Below, in pieces: positions 44,666 through 54,056 of a stretch of 59,771 bases of DNA. Each line of letters starts with the position of its first letter. The first letter of the stretch is position 1. This DNA comes from Methylicorpusculum sp. (GTDB taxonomy: Bacteria; Pseudomonadota; Gammaproteobacteria; Methylococcales; Methylomonadaceae): positions 1 to 59,771 of the forward strand of contig NZ_JAUSBX010000158.1 in assembly GCF_030651835.1 (NCBI RefSeq), written 5' to 3'. Below the pieces are notes generated by a model. It was not told the origin of the DNA, ran no database searches, and saw nothing but the letters and a program-made list of their open reading frames with translations. The position numbers and the translations under genes were made by a program.

Positions 44666-45529
44666 TCAGGTCGCCCAAATGCGTGGAGAGCACACCGATT
44701 TTCCGGTAACGTCCGGACGAATCAAAGCCCAAACCCGGTTAAAAAACAATCGTAACAAATCCGCGCGGGCATCCAGGGCTCTGCAAATCAGCATATCATC
44801 AATACGGGTAACGCCCCTGTCCGGAGCATCACCGATTAATTCTTGGACATCTGCCAATGCTTGCGCTGAGACAGGACCGGCAACCATAATGCCGCACGCA
44901 GACTGGCCATTGAGACCCCATCGGGCAGCAAATGCCTTTGCATCCAGACGTGATCGTTCCAGAAAAAAAGGCTGGTGATCACGAAAAATACGCCACTGCA
45001 AATCGGCTTCACCGCTGGTAAAGGCCTCTCTGGCAGCGGGCCGGCCCAATACATTGATTTCCCAGGCAATCACTTTCGCTCCAGGTTCCAGATTGATAGC
45101 AATCCCGGAAGACAGCCGCGCGCCTTCATAGATAATGGTTTCCTGCGGCAACCATTCCAGGCAGGCGCCTTTGGCCACTGACAAATTAAATGCCTGCCGG
45201 GCAAAATCACCCTCACTGCGGTAAAACTTACCTGCAGCCGGTGTCGTAATGAGGGCATGGCTATCGGCCCGAACATCAACATCAATAGTCAGCCTGTCTC
45301 CAGCAACGACACCACCCGGAGGATGCAGTACGTAAACATGGCAAGCATCGCCTTCCGGATAAAAAGGCCGCTGAACCGTTAACGGTCCTTTGTATTTGCG
45401 GCCGGTCAACACCGTCCTGTCATTCGTCCGTTCAAAAACAAGTTCTAACTCGGCCTGCCAGCCAGATCCGGATAAGTGCTTGTTTGATGAAGTTACAGGT
45501 CCGCCTGATGCGCAGCCAGAATCAAACAC
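44666..45529 (-). CDS. ureD: urease accessory protein UreD
   Basis: A 287-residue scaffold protein that binds apo-urease and recruits UreF and UreG. Family blocks: LQRPFYPEG-like VQRPFYPEGDACHVYVLHPP, TPAAGKFYRSEG, LPQETIIYEGA and the terminal RIWAT. The GTG at 45529 overlaps the last codons of hupE, which makes translational coupling likely; the first 20 residues are not conserved, so an internal start is possible. It lies between hupE and ureA. Confidence 0.93.
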   Translation of the reverse strand: MFDSGCASGGPVTSSNKHLSGSGWQAELELVFERTNDRTVLTGRKYKGPLTVQRPFYPEGDACHVYVLHPPGGVVAGDRLTIDVDVRADSHALITTPAAGKFYRSEGDFARQAFNLSVAKGACLEWLPQETIIYEGARLSSGIAINLEPGAKVIAWEINVLGRPAAREAFTSGEADLQWRIFRDHQPFFLERSRLDAKAFAARWGLNGQSACGIMVAGPVSAQALADVQELIGDAPDRGVTRIDDMLICRALDARADLLRLFFNRVWALIRPDVTGKSVCSPRIWAT

Positions 45530-46109
45530 CCGCCACCAATAACGTAATGCCGACCGCTGTGTACATCAGACCCAAACCTACTCTGGCAAATTTCAACAAA
45601 CCGGGGCTTATCAGACCAGTCAGTAATCCCAAGCCGTGTAAAACCGCCGTTGCGATTAAAAAACCCGCCGCATAACCCATCTTGTCGGCTTCAGCACTTA
45701 TCTCGGCGGCATGAACATAGCCGTGACTCAAAGCGAAAAGTCCGGTTAAAGCAGCCGCCCAAACCAGTTTTATCTGCCAATTGCGCCAAACGATCAAACC
45801 ACAAGCCAATACCGACAGCGCAATCCAGATTTCAGGATTGATCAAAGGCATACCTGAAAAAGCAAGAAATGCACCTGATGCCATTACCGACAGGAATACC
45901 AGCGGCAACACCCACACTGAACGGCCTTGTTGGGAAGCTGCCCACAAGCCAATCGCAAACATCACCAAAAGGTGATCTGCACCGGAAAAAGGATGCCCGA
46001 ATCCCTGCTCAAAATCATGAACCACACCGAGGCCGGTATGCGCAGATACGGATAAAGGTAAAAGAATCAGCACAGCGAGCGCTGTAGCTTTAGTCAATTT
46101 CAATTTCAT
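45522..46109 (-). CDS. HupE/UreJ nickel permease
   Basis: A 195-residue integral-membrane nickel transporter of the HupE/UreJ family. Signal-like N-terminus (1-23), then about six membrane helices. The metal motif HPFSGADH (His39, Asp45, His46) is present. GAGGTGAATCT precedes the ATG. It heads the urease operon, so urease maturation is supplied with nickel from the same transcript. Confidence 0.92.
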   Translation of the reverse strand: MKLKLTKATALAVLILLPLSVSAHTGLGVVHDFEQGFGHPFSGADHLLVMFAIGLWAASQQGRSVWVLPLVFLSVMASGAFLAFSGMPLINPEIWIALSVLACGLIVWRNWQIKLVWAAALTGLFALSHGYVHAAEISAEADKMGYAAGFLIATAVLHGLGLLTGLISPGLLKFARVGLGLMYTAVGITLLVAGV

Positions 46110-46277
46110 AGATTCACCTCGTGGATCAAAAACAGGTTAAACAGTGGATGCCGTAGCTGAAAGTTCGGCTGATCAAAACATCCGGCAGGGGTTAGTTTAC
46201 ATCAAGACGCAATTTGATCATCGCTTGAAAGTGATAAAGTTTTAGCTGATTAGCAGCAATGCCCGGCTTCAGCTTTC

Positions 46278-46424
46278 CTGATTATAAAAATGTTTCAGCG
46301 CTAACTATTTGCCCCAAGTCGACTGCGTCATTTCGGCAGGGATTACCGAAATCCAGACCCCATGGATAGCTCGAAGCTCACCCTCCATGGCACTGGATGC
46401 CCGTTTCCAGACGGGCATGACGTG
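46278..46424 (+). repeat. repeat family A, copy 3
   Basis: Same element as 195-340: GTTTCAGCGCTAACTATT, GGATAGCTCGAAGCTCACC, CCATGGCACTGGATGCCCG and TTTCCAGACGGGCATGACG. It lies in the intergenic region between urtE and hupE. Confidence 0.8.
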
Positions 46425-46498
46425 CTCATGGATAATGCCATCTAACCTACGCTGAATAATCACACAAACTTAACTAAGGATATCGCTACCAATAACTT

Positions 46499-46517
46499 CC
46501 CCCTTTGAAAAAGGGGG
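46499..46517. repeat. G/C-run hairpin
   Basis: CCCCC-TTTGAAAAA-GGGGG pairs into a short hairpin and lies next to a related block (GAGGGGGATTGATTAAAAAC, 46524-46543). It is beyond the stop of urtE and may help end that message. Confidence 0.5.
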
Positions 46518-46643
46518 ATATCGAGGGGGATTGATTAAAAACGCTCCCCCAGCCTCTCTTTTTCAAAGAGGAGGGATAATCGCACAGTTCGACACAAGCC
46601 TAATTCCGGGAAGTTATTTATGACGGAATCCTAAACAAATCCC

Positions 46644-47429
46644 TCAAACCGTCAAATACCGCTTGACCATGGTTTCATTGAGCTCCCCCATTGCCCCGGT
46701 TGCCACTGAACGGCCTCGTTCCATGATGCAAAAACGATCGGCTACTTTTCGGGCAAACGGCAGTTTTTGTTCGACCAGCAATACAGTCACCCCCAATTCC
46801 TTGTTGATTTTTGCGATGGCCTGATGCACTTCATCCTTGGGCTTGACATCTGCCACAGTCAAAGGCGAGGCAATTCCTTTAGCCTTGTTTAAACGCATAA
46901 TCACATCGCCTATTTCACTGACAATATTCGGTTGTATACCCTCGGTCGGTTCATCCAGAATCAGCAAGCGAGGATTAAGCACCAAAGCCCGTCCAATCGC
47001 CAATTGCTGCTGTTGACCGCCTGATAAATCGCCACCGCGCCGGTTCAACATTTGTTTCAATACCGGAAATATCTCGAAGATATGGTCTGGTATCGACTTG
47101 ATCCCCATTTTACGCGCGGCACGGAGTCCGGTCTTCAAATTTTCTTCAACCGTCAACAGCGGAAAAATCTCCCGGCCCTGAGGCACAAAACCGATTCCCA
47201 TTGCGGCCCGGTGTTCGGCTTTTGCCGACACCAGCGGCTGGCCTTCAAATAGAATCTGACCGGCTTTGACCGGCGTCAATCCCATGATGCATTTAAGCAG
47301 TGTGGTTTTACCGACACCATTACGCCCCATCAAACAGACGCAGGCGCCTTGCGGTACATCCAGATTTAAATCCCATAATGTATGGCTTTCGCCATAGTAT
47401 TGATCTAACGAAGTAATAGTCAGCATCAT
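46644..47429 (-). CDS. urtE: urea ABC transporter ATP-binding protein UrtE
   Basis: A 261-residue ATPase. Walker A GRNGVGKT (35-42), signature LSGGQ (135-139), Walker B LLILDE (155-160) and the end ARKVADRFCIMERGR. It is longer than usual by about 27 residues: an insertion at about 186-212 (ASPLTVADVKPKDE and neighbours) sits between the D-loop region and the LVEQ switch strand, where other UrtE proteins have only a short turn. The frame is open throughout. The ATG overlaps the urtD stop by 4 bases. With UrtD it powers urea uptake. Confidence 0.95.
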   Translation of the reverse strand: MMLTITSLDQYYGESHTLWDLNLDVPQGACVCLMGRNGVGKTTLLKCIMGLTPVKAGQILFEGQPLVSAKAEHRAAMGIGFVPQGREIFPLLTVEENLKTGLRAARKMGIKSIPDHIFEIFPVLKQMLNRRGGDLSGGQQQQLAIGRALVLNPRLLILDEPTEGIQPNIVSEIGDVIMRLNKAKGIASPLTVADVKPKDEVHQAIAKINKELGVTVLLVEQKLPFARKVADRFCIMERGRSVATGAMGELNETMVKRYLTV

Positions 47430-48247
47430 TCCCCCAAATAAACCTGAATCACGCGCGGATCATTCTGCACTTCATCCATCGTGCCTTCCGTCAACACGGA
47501 GCCTTCATGCAATACCGTCACTTTATTGGCAATTGATCGGACAAATTCCATATCATGCTCCACGACCACAATCGAGCGCTCCCCTTTCAGTGACGATAAC
47601 AGCTCAGCCGTCCTGTCGATTTCCTGATGCGTCATACCGGCCACCGGTTCATCGACCAGCATGACTTTAGGTTCCTGCATCAACAACATGCCGATTTCCA
47701 GCCATTGTTTCTGTCCATGCGAAAGCGCCCCGGCCCGTTGCCGGTTAAGTTCCGACAAGCCTATCGTTTTAAGTACATGGTCAATTTTATCCAGCTCTTC
47801 CGAATTGAGGCGATAAAGCAGCGTTGACCACACTTTTTTATTGGCTTTCAGCGCCAATTCGAGATTTTCGAACACACTCAGCTGTTCAAAGACACTGGGT
47901 TTTTGAAATTTACGGCAGATGCCCGCTTCAGCAATAGATGCTTCATCCATTTTCAACAAATCGATCGTTTGCCCAAAAAAGACGGCACCGGTGTCCGGGC
48001 GGGTCTTGCCGGTAATCACATCCATCAAGGTGGTCTTCCCTGCTCCGTTCGGTCCGATCAGACAGCGCAACTCGCCATCATCAATATACAATGACAGTTT
48101 ATTCAGCGCTCTGAAGCCGTCGAAACTGACACTGACATCTTCCAGATACAGAATGGGACCGTGCGTAGTATCGATTTCGCCTTCATAGAAAGGACGCCCG
48201 ACTTTGACTGACTCGTCATTAGCGGGCTCAAGAGTAATATCAATCAT
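47426..48247 (-). CDS. urtD: urea ABC transporter ATP-binding protein UrtD
   Basis: A 273-residue ATPase. Walker A GPNGAGKTTLMD, signature LSHGQKQWLEIGMLL and Walker B VMLVDEPVAGM are intact, and LAELL/VVVEHD follows. Length is normal. Start and stop overlap urtC and urtE by 4 bases on each side, so it is part of a tightly coupled operon. It pairs with UrtE on the inner face of the membrane. Confidence 0.96.
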   Translation of the reverse strand: MIDITLEPANDESVKVGRPFYEGEIDTTHGPILYLEDVSVSFDGFRALNKLSLYIDDGELRCLIGPNGAGKTTLMDVITGKTRPDTGAVFFGQTIDLLKMDEASIAEAGICRKFQKPSVFEQLSVFENLELALKANKKVWSTLLYRLNSEELDKIDHVLKTIGLSELNRQRAGALSHGQKQWLEIGMLLMQEPKVMLVDEPVAGMTHQEIDRTAELLSSLKGERSIVVVEHDMEFVRSIANKVTVLHEGSVLTEGTMDEVQNDPRVIQVYLGE

Positions 48248-49332
48248 GCCTCAGCCTCCCGCCGTTTCCGCAATAACCCGGCAATGCCATCGGGCAACAA
48301 TACGGTTACCAGAATAAATGCCGCCCCCAAACTGAACAGCCAGATTTCCGGCATCAAGCCGGTCAACACGGTTTTGCTGAAATTCACCAGTACTGCACCG
48401 ATAATGGCGCCGTATAATGAACCACGGCCACCCATAGCAACCCAGACAACAATTTCCAACGAATTTAACGGTGAAAACTCACTGGGGTTGATGATCCCGA
48501 CCTGAGGCACATACAAAGCGCCGGCAATTCCGGCCAGCATGGCAGAAAACACGAATAGCCACAGTTTGAACATTTCAACTCGATAGCCCAAAAAGCGAAC
48601 CCTGGACTCCTGATCACGAATCGCTGTCACGACCCGACCCAACTTGGTATTGACCAGCCAGCGACTGAACAGAAACGCTGCGATCAGAATCGATCCGGAC
48701 AGAAACAGCAAGGTGAGCCTAACCGCTTCCGATTGAATATTAAAACCCAGAATGTCTTTGAAATCGGTCAGTCCATTGTTGCCGCCAAAGCCCATTTCAT
48801 TGCGGAAAAAAGCCAGCATCAGTGCGTAAGTCAACGCTTGGGTAATAATGGAAAGATAAACCCCGGTTACCCGTGAGCGAAAAGCCAGCCAACCGAAAAC
48901 AAAAGCCAGCAAACCCGGCACCAGCATGACCATCAGCATGGCAAACCAGAAGTGATCAAAACCGAACCAGTACCAGGGTAATTCCTTCCAATTCAAAAAC
49001 ACCATAAAATCAGGCAACAGCGGGTCAGCATAAACACCCCGGGTACCGATTTGACGCATCAAATACATACCCATGGCATAACCGCCCAACGCGAAAAATG
49101 CACCTTGCCCCAAAACTAAAATACCGCAATAACCCCAGACCAGATCCAGCGATAAGCCCACCAGTGCAAAAGTCAGGTATTTGCCCAGCAATGAGACGGT
49201 ATAGGCTGAAAAATGCAGCGGTGAATCGACCGGAAAAATCAAATTGAATAAGGGTACGATTAAAGTCACCCCGGCAATCAGAGCAAGGACCACCGCACCG
49301 GTTTTGTCATGACTGAATAACAGCGATTTCAT
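48244..49332 (-). CDS. urtC: urea ABC transporter permease UrtC
   Basis: A 362-residue permease of the branched-chain-amino-acid/urea group with about ten membrane helices. Typical segments are GLSLDLVWGYCGILVLGQGA, NNGLTDFKDILGF and a C-terminal ILVTVLLPDGIAGLL. It overlaps urtB by 4 bases. With UrtB it forms the membrane channel. Confidence 0.95.
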   Translation of the reverse strand: MKSLLFSHDKTGAVVLALIAGVTLIVPLFNLIFPVDSPLHFSAYTVSLLGKYLTFALVGLSLDLVWGYCGILVLGQGAFFALGGYAMGMYLMRQIGTRGVYADPLLPDFMVFLNWKELPWYWFGFDHFWFAMLMVMLVPGLLAFVFGWLAFRSRVTGVYLSIITQALTYALMLAFFRNEMGFGGNNGLTDFKDILGFNIQSEAVRLTLLFLSGSILIAAFLFSRWLVNTKLGRVVTAIRDQESRVRFLGYRVEMFKLWLFVFSAMLAGIAGALYVPQVGIINPSEFSPLNSLEIVVWVAMGGRGSLYGAIIGAVLVNFSKTVLTGLMPEIWLFSLGAAFILVTVLLPDGIAGLLRKRREAEA

Positions 49333-50984
49333 TTGGCCTCCACTGCGCGTCCTTTCTGCGGAAATAAACCGCTGGGACGTTTTTGTATGAACAGAATGAT
49401 AAAGACCAGCACCAGAATTTTGGCCAATACGGCTCCTGCGTAAGGCTCAAGAATTTTGTTGGCAATTCCCAGTGAGAAACCGGCAACCAGCGTGCCCCAT
49501 AGATTACCGACCCCACCGAACACCACGACCATAAAAGAGTCGACGATATAGGCCTGTCCCAAATTGGGCCCGACATTGGTAATCTGACTCAACGCAACAC
49601 CGGCAACACCGGCAATTCCGGAACCCAAACCAAACGTCATTGCATCGACCTTATCGGTAGGAATTCCCATCACCTTGGCCATACCTCGATTCTGCGCAAC
49701 CGCACGCACTTCCAGACCCAATCGGGTGCGTTTCAGAATCTGCAGCAACAGAACGAAAACCATCAAACAAAACACCAAAATATAAAAGCGGTTCCAGGTC
49801 AGTGACAGAAAATCGTTAATTTGTAATGAACCGCTCATCCATTCGGGCGTCGTAACACTGCGATTCAAAGGCGAAAATATCGAGCGCACCGTTTGCTGTA
49901 AGAATAAGCTGACGCCAAACGTGGCAAGCAGCGTTTCTAAAGGACGGCCGTATAAAAACCGGATAATCCCGCGCTCAATTGCAATGCCTACCAAACCTGA
50001 TATCAAAAAAGCGGCGGGAATGGCCATTACAATCGATAAACCCAAATGATCGGGCATCATTTGCTGAATGACGTAGGTGGTATAAGCACCCAGCATCATC
50101 AATTCGCCGTGAGCCATATTGATGACGCCCATAACCCCAAAAGTAATCGCCAATCCGATGGCAGCCAGCACAAGCACCGCGCCGAGACTCAAACCAAAAA
50201 ACAGCGTTTCCAGGATGCTGTAAAACTGAATCCGGGCATTGATTTCAGACAAGATCAGTTTGGCTTGTTTTCTGACATCCGCATCCGTTTCCAGGTATTG
50301 ACCGGCACTGTCTTTTTCCATTAGGACATTCAGGCGATTGACGACTTCCTGATTGTTAAAATCCTTAAGCGTGACTAAAGCCGTCAAACGAATGGCTTTG
50401 TCTTCGCTCTTTAAATCCTTCAACGCAAAAATCATTTGCATCGCTTCAAGAACCGCTTCATCGCGTTCTGTTGTTTCCAGCTGCCTGAGCAAAGCCAAGG
50501 TATTGTCGTCGGTTGCCTTGATCAAACCATTGACCGCAGCCAACCTGACGGTAGCATCTTCAGACTTCAATTCAAGCTGTCCAATCAATTTACGGAGTTT
50601 GACTCGAATCGTGTTGGTCAGATTTATCTTGTTCACATCGGAACGGGGTTTATTGCCCAGATCTTCCCCAGTGATCGCATCAATAAGCTGATAGCCCTCA
50701 CTGTTTTCAGCGGCAATGACCAGTTGTTCGTTACTGGCAACCTGATACAACTTACCGTTGAGCAGAGCCTGCAAAACAGTCAAGGTTCTAGGATGATTCA
50801 CCTCACCCAGCTGCTCCAAGGCCTGTTCTCTATCTGGCATAGCCCCTTGTTTCAAGCGATTTAAACTGTCCAGCAAGGTAACCTGAGGGTTCATTTCCTG
50901 GCTATAAGCCTGACCTGCCCATAGCCAAACAAGCAGCGCCACAGCAAAGCACCTGTTAAATCGTTTCAGTGAATTCGCTTTCAT
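49329..50984 (-). CDS. urtB: urea ABC transporter permease UrtB
   Basis: A 551-residue protein. A signal peptide (1-26, ending AYS) and an N-terminal periplasmic helical-repeat domain (about 30-250) precede the channel domain (about 255-545: LSLGAVLVLAAIGLAITFGV, NMAHGELMMLGAY, QITNVGPNLGQAYIV). The long N-terminal domain is normal for UrtB. The ATG at 50984 follows GGAGAAATT; a longer frame up to 51065 has no such site. Overlaps urtC. Confidence 0.95.
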   Translation of the reverse strand: MKANSLKRFNRCFAVALLVWLWAGQAYSQEMNPQVTLLDSLNRLKQGAMPDREQALEQLGEVNHPRTLTVLQALLNGKLYQVASNEQLVIAAENSEGYQLIDAITGEDLGNKPRSDVNKINLTNTIRVKLRKLIGQLELKSEDATVRLAAVNGLIKATDDNTLALLRQLETTERDEAVLEAMQMIFALKDLKSEDKAIRLTALVTLKDFNNQEVVNRLNVLMEKDSAGQYLETDADVRKQAKLILSEINARIQFYSILETLFFGLSLGAVLVLAAIGLAITFGVMGVINMAHGELMMLGAYTTYVIQQMMPDHLGLSIVMAIPAAFLISGLVGIAIERGIIRFLYGRPLETLLATFGVSLFLQQTVRSIFSPLNRSVTTPEWMSGSLQINDFLSLTWNRFYILVFCLMVFVLLLQILKRTRLGLEVRAVAQNRGMAKVMGIPTDKVDAMTFGLGSGIAGVAGVALSQITNVGPNLGQAYIVDSFMVVVFGGVGNLWGTLVAGFSLGIANKILEPYAGAVLAKILVLVFIILFIQKRPSGLFPQKGRAVEAK

Positions 50985-51072
50985 AATTTCTCCAAAATTG
51001 CTTACCGGCAGGCGTGAGAGATGGTTCATCAATAGTGCGGCATTTCCGCCATCCCTGGCGGTCAAAGTGAAA

Positions 51073-51102
51073 GTTGGGTTTTGGCTTTAGCCATAACCCA
51101 AC
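51073..51102. repeat. GTTGGGTT palindrome, copy 2
   Basis: GTTGGGTTTTGGC / GCCATAACCCAAC hairpin between urtA and urtB. It belongs to the same group as 39858-39886. It may act as a partial terminator after urtA, so setting the ratio of binding protein to permease. Confidence 0.6.
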
Positions 51103-51146
51103 ATTTTGTAGACATGACTGGTTAAGATTAACCTTTCAAGAATCGA

Positions 51147-52445
51147 TCAATAATTCTGTCCTGAGCATTTCTTGGTTTCAGTATTGAAATTTCCGCAACT
51201 GATAGGCGCAGTCCAGTCGGCAATAATCGGTTTGCTTTCCGGCAGGAAATCCGACCAAGCGTCACCGTCAACAAGTTTGTTGGTTTGCCATACAGTCAGG
51301 AATTGCCCGTCTTCCTGAATTTCGCCGATCAATACCGGTTTGCTGATGTGGTGATTCGGCAGCATTTTGGACATACCGCCGGTAAGATTTGGATATTCAA
51401 TACCGATAATGGCTTTTTGAACGGCTTCAGGATCAGTGGTACCGGCTTTCTCTACTGCCTTAACCCACATGTTGAAACCGATGTAATGCGCTTCCATTGG
51501 GTCATTAGTCACCCGTTTAGGATTCTTGATATAGTCCTTCCATTGTTGGATAAAGGCCGCGTTTTTGGTGGTATCAACACTCATAAAGTAGTTCCATGCA
51601 GCCAGATGCCCAACCAACGGCTTGGTATCAATCCCTGATAATTCTTCTTCACCTACCGAAAATGCAACCACCGGAATATCTTCAGCAGAAATGCCCTGGT
51701 TTCCCAATTCTTTGTAAAAAGGAATGTTGGCGTCGCCATTGATGGTTGAAACGACAGCCGTCTTTTTACCGGCCGAACCGAATTTCTTGATATCGGCAAC
51801 GATGCTTTGCCAATCCGAATGACCAAACGGCGTGTAGTTGATCATGATGTCTTTTTCATCAACGCCTTTGGCTTTCAGGTAGGCTTCCAGAATTTTGTTC
51901 GTGGTGCGTGGATAAACATAATCGGTTCCGGCGAGCACCCAACGCTCGGCTTTGAGATCATTCATCAAATAATCAACAGCTGGAATCGCTTGCTGGTTAG
52001 GCGCAGCACCGGTATAAAACACGTTTTTCGATGACTCTTCACCTTCGTACTGAACCGGATAGAACAACACACCGTTTAACTCTTCGATAACCGGCAATAC
52101 CGATTTACGAGAAACCGATGTCCAGCAGCCGAAAATGGCGGCGACCTTATCCTTAGTCAATAACTCCCTGGCTTTTTCAGCAAACAAAGGCCAGTTAGAA
52201 GCAGGATCGACGACGACCGGCTCCAATTTTTTTCCCAGCAAACCGCCTTTTTTGTTTTGTTCATCAATCAACATCAGCATGGTGTCTTTCAGCGTGGTCT
52301 CGCTGATGGCCATTGTGCCGGATAAGGAATGTAACACACCGACCTTGATGGTTTCTTCAGCAACCGCGGCCCCGGCACCTGTCAGTAAAGTGACCACAAT
52401 GCCCATTTGCGTCAATGTGCGTAAAGATATATCAATTATCTTCAT
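51147..52445 (-). CDS. urtA: urea ABC transporter substrate-binding protein UrtA
   Basis: A 432-residue periplasmic protein with a signal peptide (about 1-28, ending AVA). Family blocks: IKVGVLHSLSGTMAISETTL, FGCWTSVSRKSVLPV, FYPVQYEGEESSKNVFYTGA and YAAWNYF-like HLAAWNYFMS. It captures urea for UrtBC. It is the first gene of urtABCDE; the porin gene lies 58 bases upstream on the same strand, and both are probably regulated together. Confidence 0.96.
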   Translation of the reverse strand: MKIIDISLRTLTQMGIVVTLLTGAGAAVAEETIKVGVLHSLSGTMAISETTLKDTMLMLIDEQNKKGGLLGKKLEPVVVDPASNWPLFAEKARELLTKDKVAAIFGCWTSVSRKSVLPVIEELNGVLFYPVQYEGEESSKNVFYTGAAPNQQAIPAVDYLMNDLKAERWVLAGTDYVYPRTTNKILEAYLKAKGVDEKDIMINYTPFGHSDWQSIVADIKKFGSAGKKTAVVSTINGDANIPFYKELGNQGISAEDIPVVAFSVGEEELSGIDTKPLVGHLAAWNYFMSVDTTKNAAFIQQWKDYIKNPKRVTNDPMEAHYIGFNMWVKAVEKAGTTDPEAVQKAIIGIEYPNLTGGMSKMLPNHHISKPVLIGEIQEDGQFLTVWQTNKLVDGDAWSDFLPESKPIIADWTAPISCGNFNTETKKCSGQNY

Positions 52446-52503
52446 AGAAAGCTCCGATTAGGAATAGAGAAAAATAAGAAATGCAGCTGAGTCAGCAACT
52501 CGC

Positions 52504-53739
52504 CTAGATTTGGTATTGGAAACCTAAAAGAAAGGTATTGACTTGATCGCCGGTTGCTGTATCTGTGTAATTAAGTCCTTTCGTCGTTAGGTCGCCATAT
52601 TGCCAGCTCAAACCGATACGAGCGTTATGTCCATCGATAACATAGTTCACCCCTGCCTCGTACATATCTCGATCTGGGCTGTTGATCGGATCGACATTGA
52701 CATAACGAACGAAGGGTTGGAATTGACCGATGCCGATCTTTTGCGGAAAGAGATACATGCCGCTCATATCGTAGGCATTACCTTCGAACATTGCGAAACC
52801 ACCACCGGCTTTACGACTAGCCATACTGAATCCTTTGATTCCGTAGTTCTTGTATTCGCCGTTCAGCGTAATGACACCGCCATTGCCTAATACTTTTTCA
52901 AGCAATAAATCGATGGACGTACCCCTAAAATTACCGGCATCGCCCTCAATACCCGCACCGTCTTCTTGATATTGATTGGAAACCGCCAATGTCAGAATGT
53001 CACCGCCTTTACCGTAATAGGTGCCCGAGGTGTAGTAACCAGGGTTTTTTTCAACTTCCCAGAAATTGAAAGCCAAGCGTTGTGCATACAGTAAATTGTC
53101 ATCCTTGTTCGCACCGCCCCTTAATCCTTGAAAAATACCTAAAGCATACTGGATGCGACCGTCCCAGGCCGAACCCCAAAATGTAGCACCATCATCCCGT
53201 CCAAAGGATCCGGCCGAGGTCCCGTCATTCTGTATCTTTACATTGAAATCGGCCGGCTCGAACGGAGTGCCGCTGATACGGTCGCCGGTGACATAGATGC
53301 TGTGTACGGCACTATAAAAAGGACCATTCATTTCGCGTCGTTCGGCAGGAACTAACATCCGTCCGACCCACAAATTCGCCATCGGATGTACCTCGAATTT
53401 ACCTATTGCGTCCAATAAGCGAAGCTCGCCCCCTGAGTTACAGGTCTGACATTCCGAGTTGATTTCGAGTTTGATGTACTCATGTATCTGTGCGTTGACA
53501 TACAAACGCATATTGTCAACGAAGAAATCGTTCGACCACTTCCCATCCGCAACCGACTCAACCGAGGTAAAACTGGTCCTTAAACCGGCACCCAGACTTA
53601 GCCATTTGGTATCATCGATTTTAAAAGTCGCACCCGCGAGGGATACGGACGAATATCCTGCAACAGCAGCAGTCAGTAGAACAGACGGCCAAAAACTGCG
53701 AAATTGTTTGTGTGCTTTATGCTCGTATAAACCACTCAT
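52504..53739 (-). CDS. FmdC-like outer-membrane porin
   Basis: A 411-residue predicted outer-membrane beta-barrel. A signal peptide covers about 1-35 (ending SVSLA). Barrel-like alternation with aromatic turns follows, and the end FLLGFQYQI places a hydrophobic/aromatic pattern at the C-terminus. Such porins (FmdC type) lie beside urtABCDE in methanotrophs and other proteobacteria and should admit urea or short amides. The ATG at 53739 follows GGGGGCTTACC; an upstream GTG-type extension is not needed. The urt genes follow directly. Confidence 0.85.
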   Translation of the reverse strand: MSGLYEHKAHKQFRSFWPSVLLTAAVAGYSSVSLAGATFKIDDTKWLSLGAGLRTSFTSVESVADGKWSNDFFVDNMRLYVNAQIHEYIKLEINSECQTCNSGGELRLLDAIGKFEVHPMANLWVGRMLVPAERREMNGPFYSAVHSIYVTGDRISGTPFEPADFNVKIQNDGTSAGSFGRDDGATFWGSAWDGRIQYALGIFQGLRGGANKDDNLLYAQRLAFNFWEVEKNPGYYTSGTYYGKGGDILTLAVSNQYQEDGAGIEGDAGNFRGTSIDLLLEKVLGNGGVITLNGEYKNYGIKGFSMASRKAGGGFAMFEGNAYDMSGMYLFPQKIGIGQFQPFVRYVNVDPINSPDRDMYEAGVNYVIDGHNARIGLSWQYGDLTTKGLNYTDTATGDQVNTFLLGFQYQI

Positions 53740-54056
53740 GGTAAGCCCCCAAAATAATAAGCTCGGTTGTTGAATCCACATCGAAACGATGCAAACAAAG
53801 CCATAAACGCTCGGCTGATGAGGATTATTTGAGGACAGGGGAATTTACACAATGCGTCAAATAACTCATCAGTTAAATGACGTATTGGCTTAAAATGCGT
53901 TTGATTTTAAAGTCGAAGGATTTGCATCTGCTCACTCCTGCCCATTTTATTGGGTGCAGGTGCTTGATTTAAAAGGACGCATGAATACATACCTGTTGCA
54001 GAAGCCTTTTGAGCTCATTAGTATTGGTAAACATTGGTATTACCAGGAGAAATTTT

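Larger units (their letters stand above)
46110..46643. other. intergenic, repeats between urtE and hupE
   Basis: About 530 bases with no gene. It holds repeat A copy 3 (46278-46424) and a hairpin of CCCCC-TTT-GAAAAA-GGGGG (46499-46517). The promoter of hupE-ureDABC should lie at about 46110-46250, but I cannot define it. Confidence 0.55.

Noticed and set aside
53930-53950. Possible sigma-54 promoter upstream of the porin gene
   Set aside because: GG-N10-GC spacing can be found, but the -12 part reads GAGC instead of TTGC, so it is not convincing.
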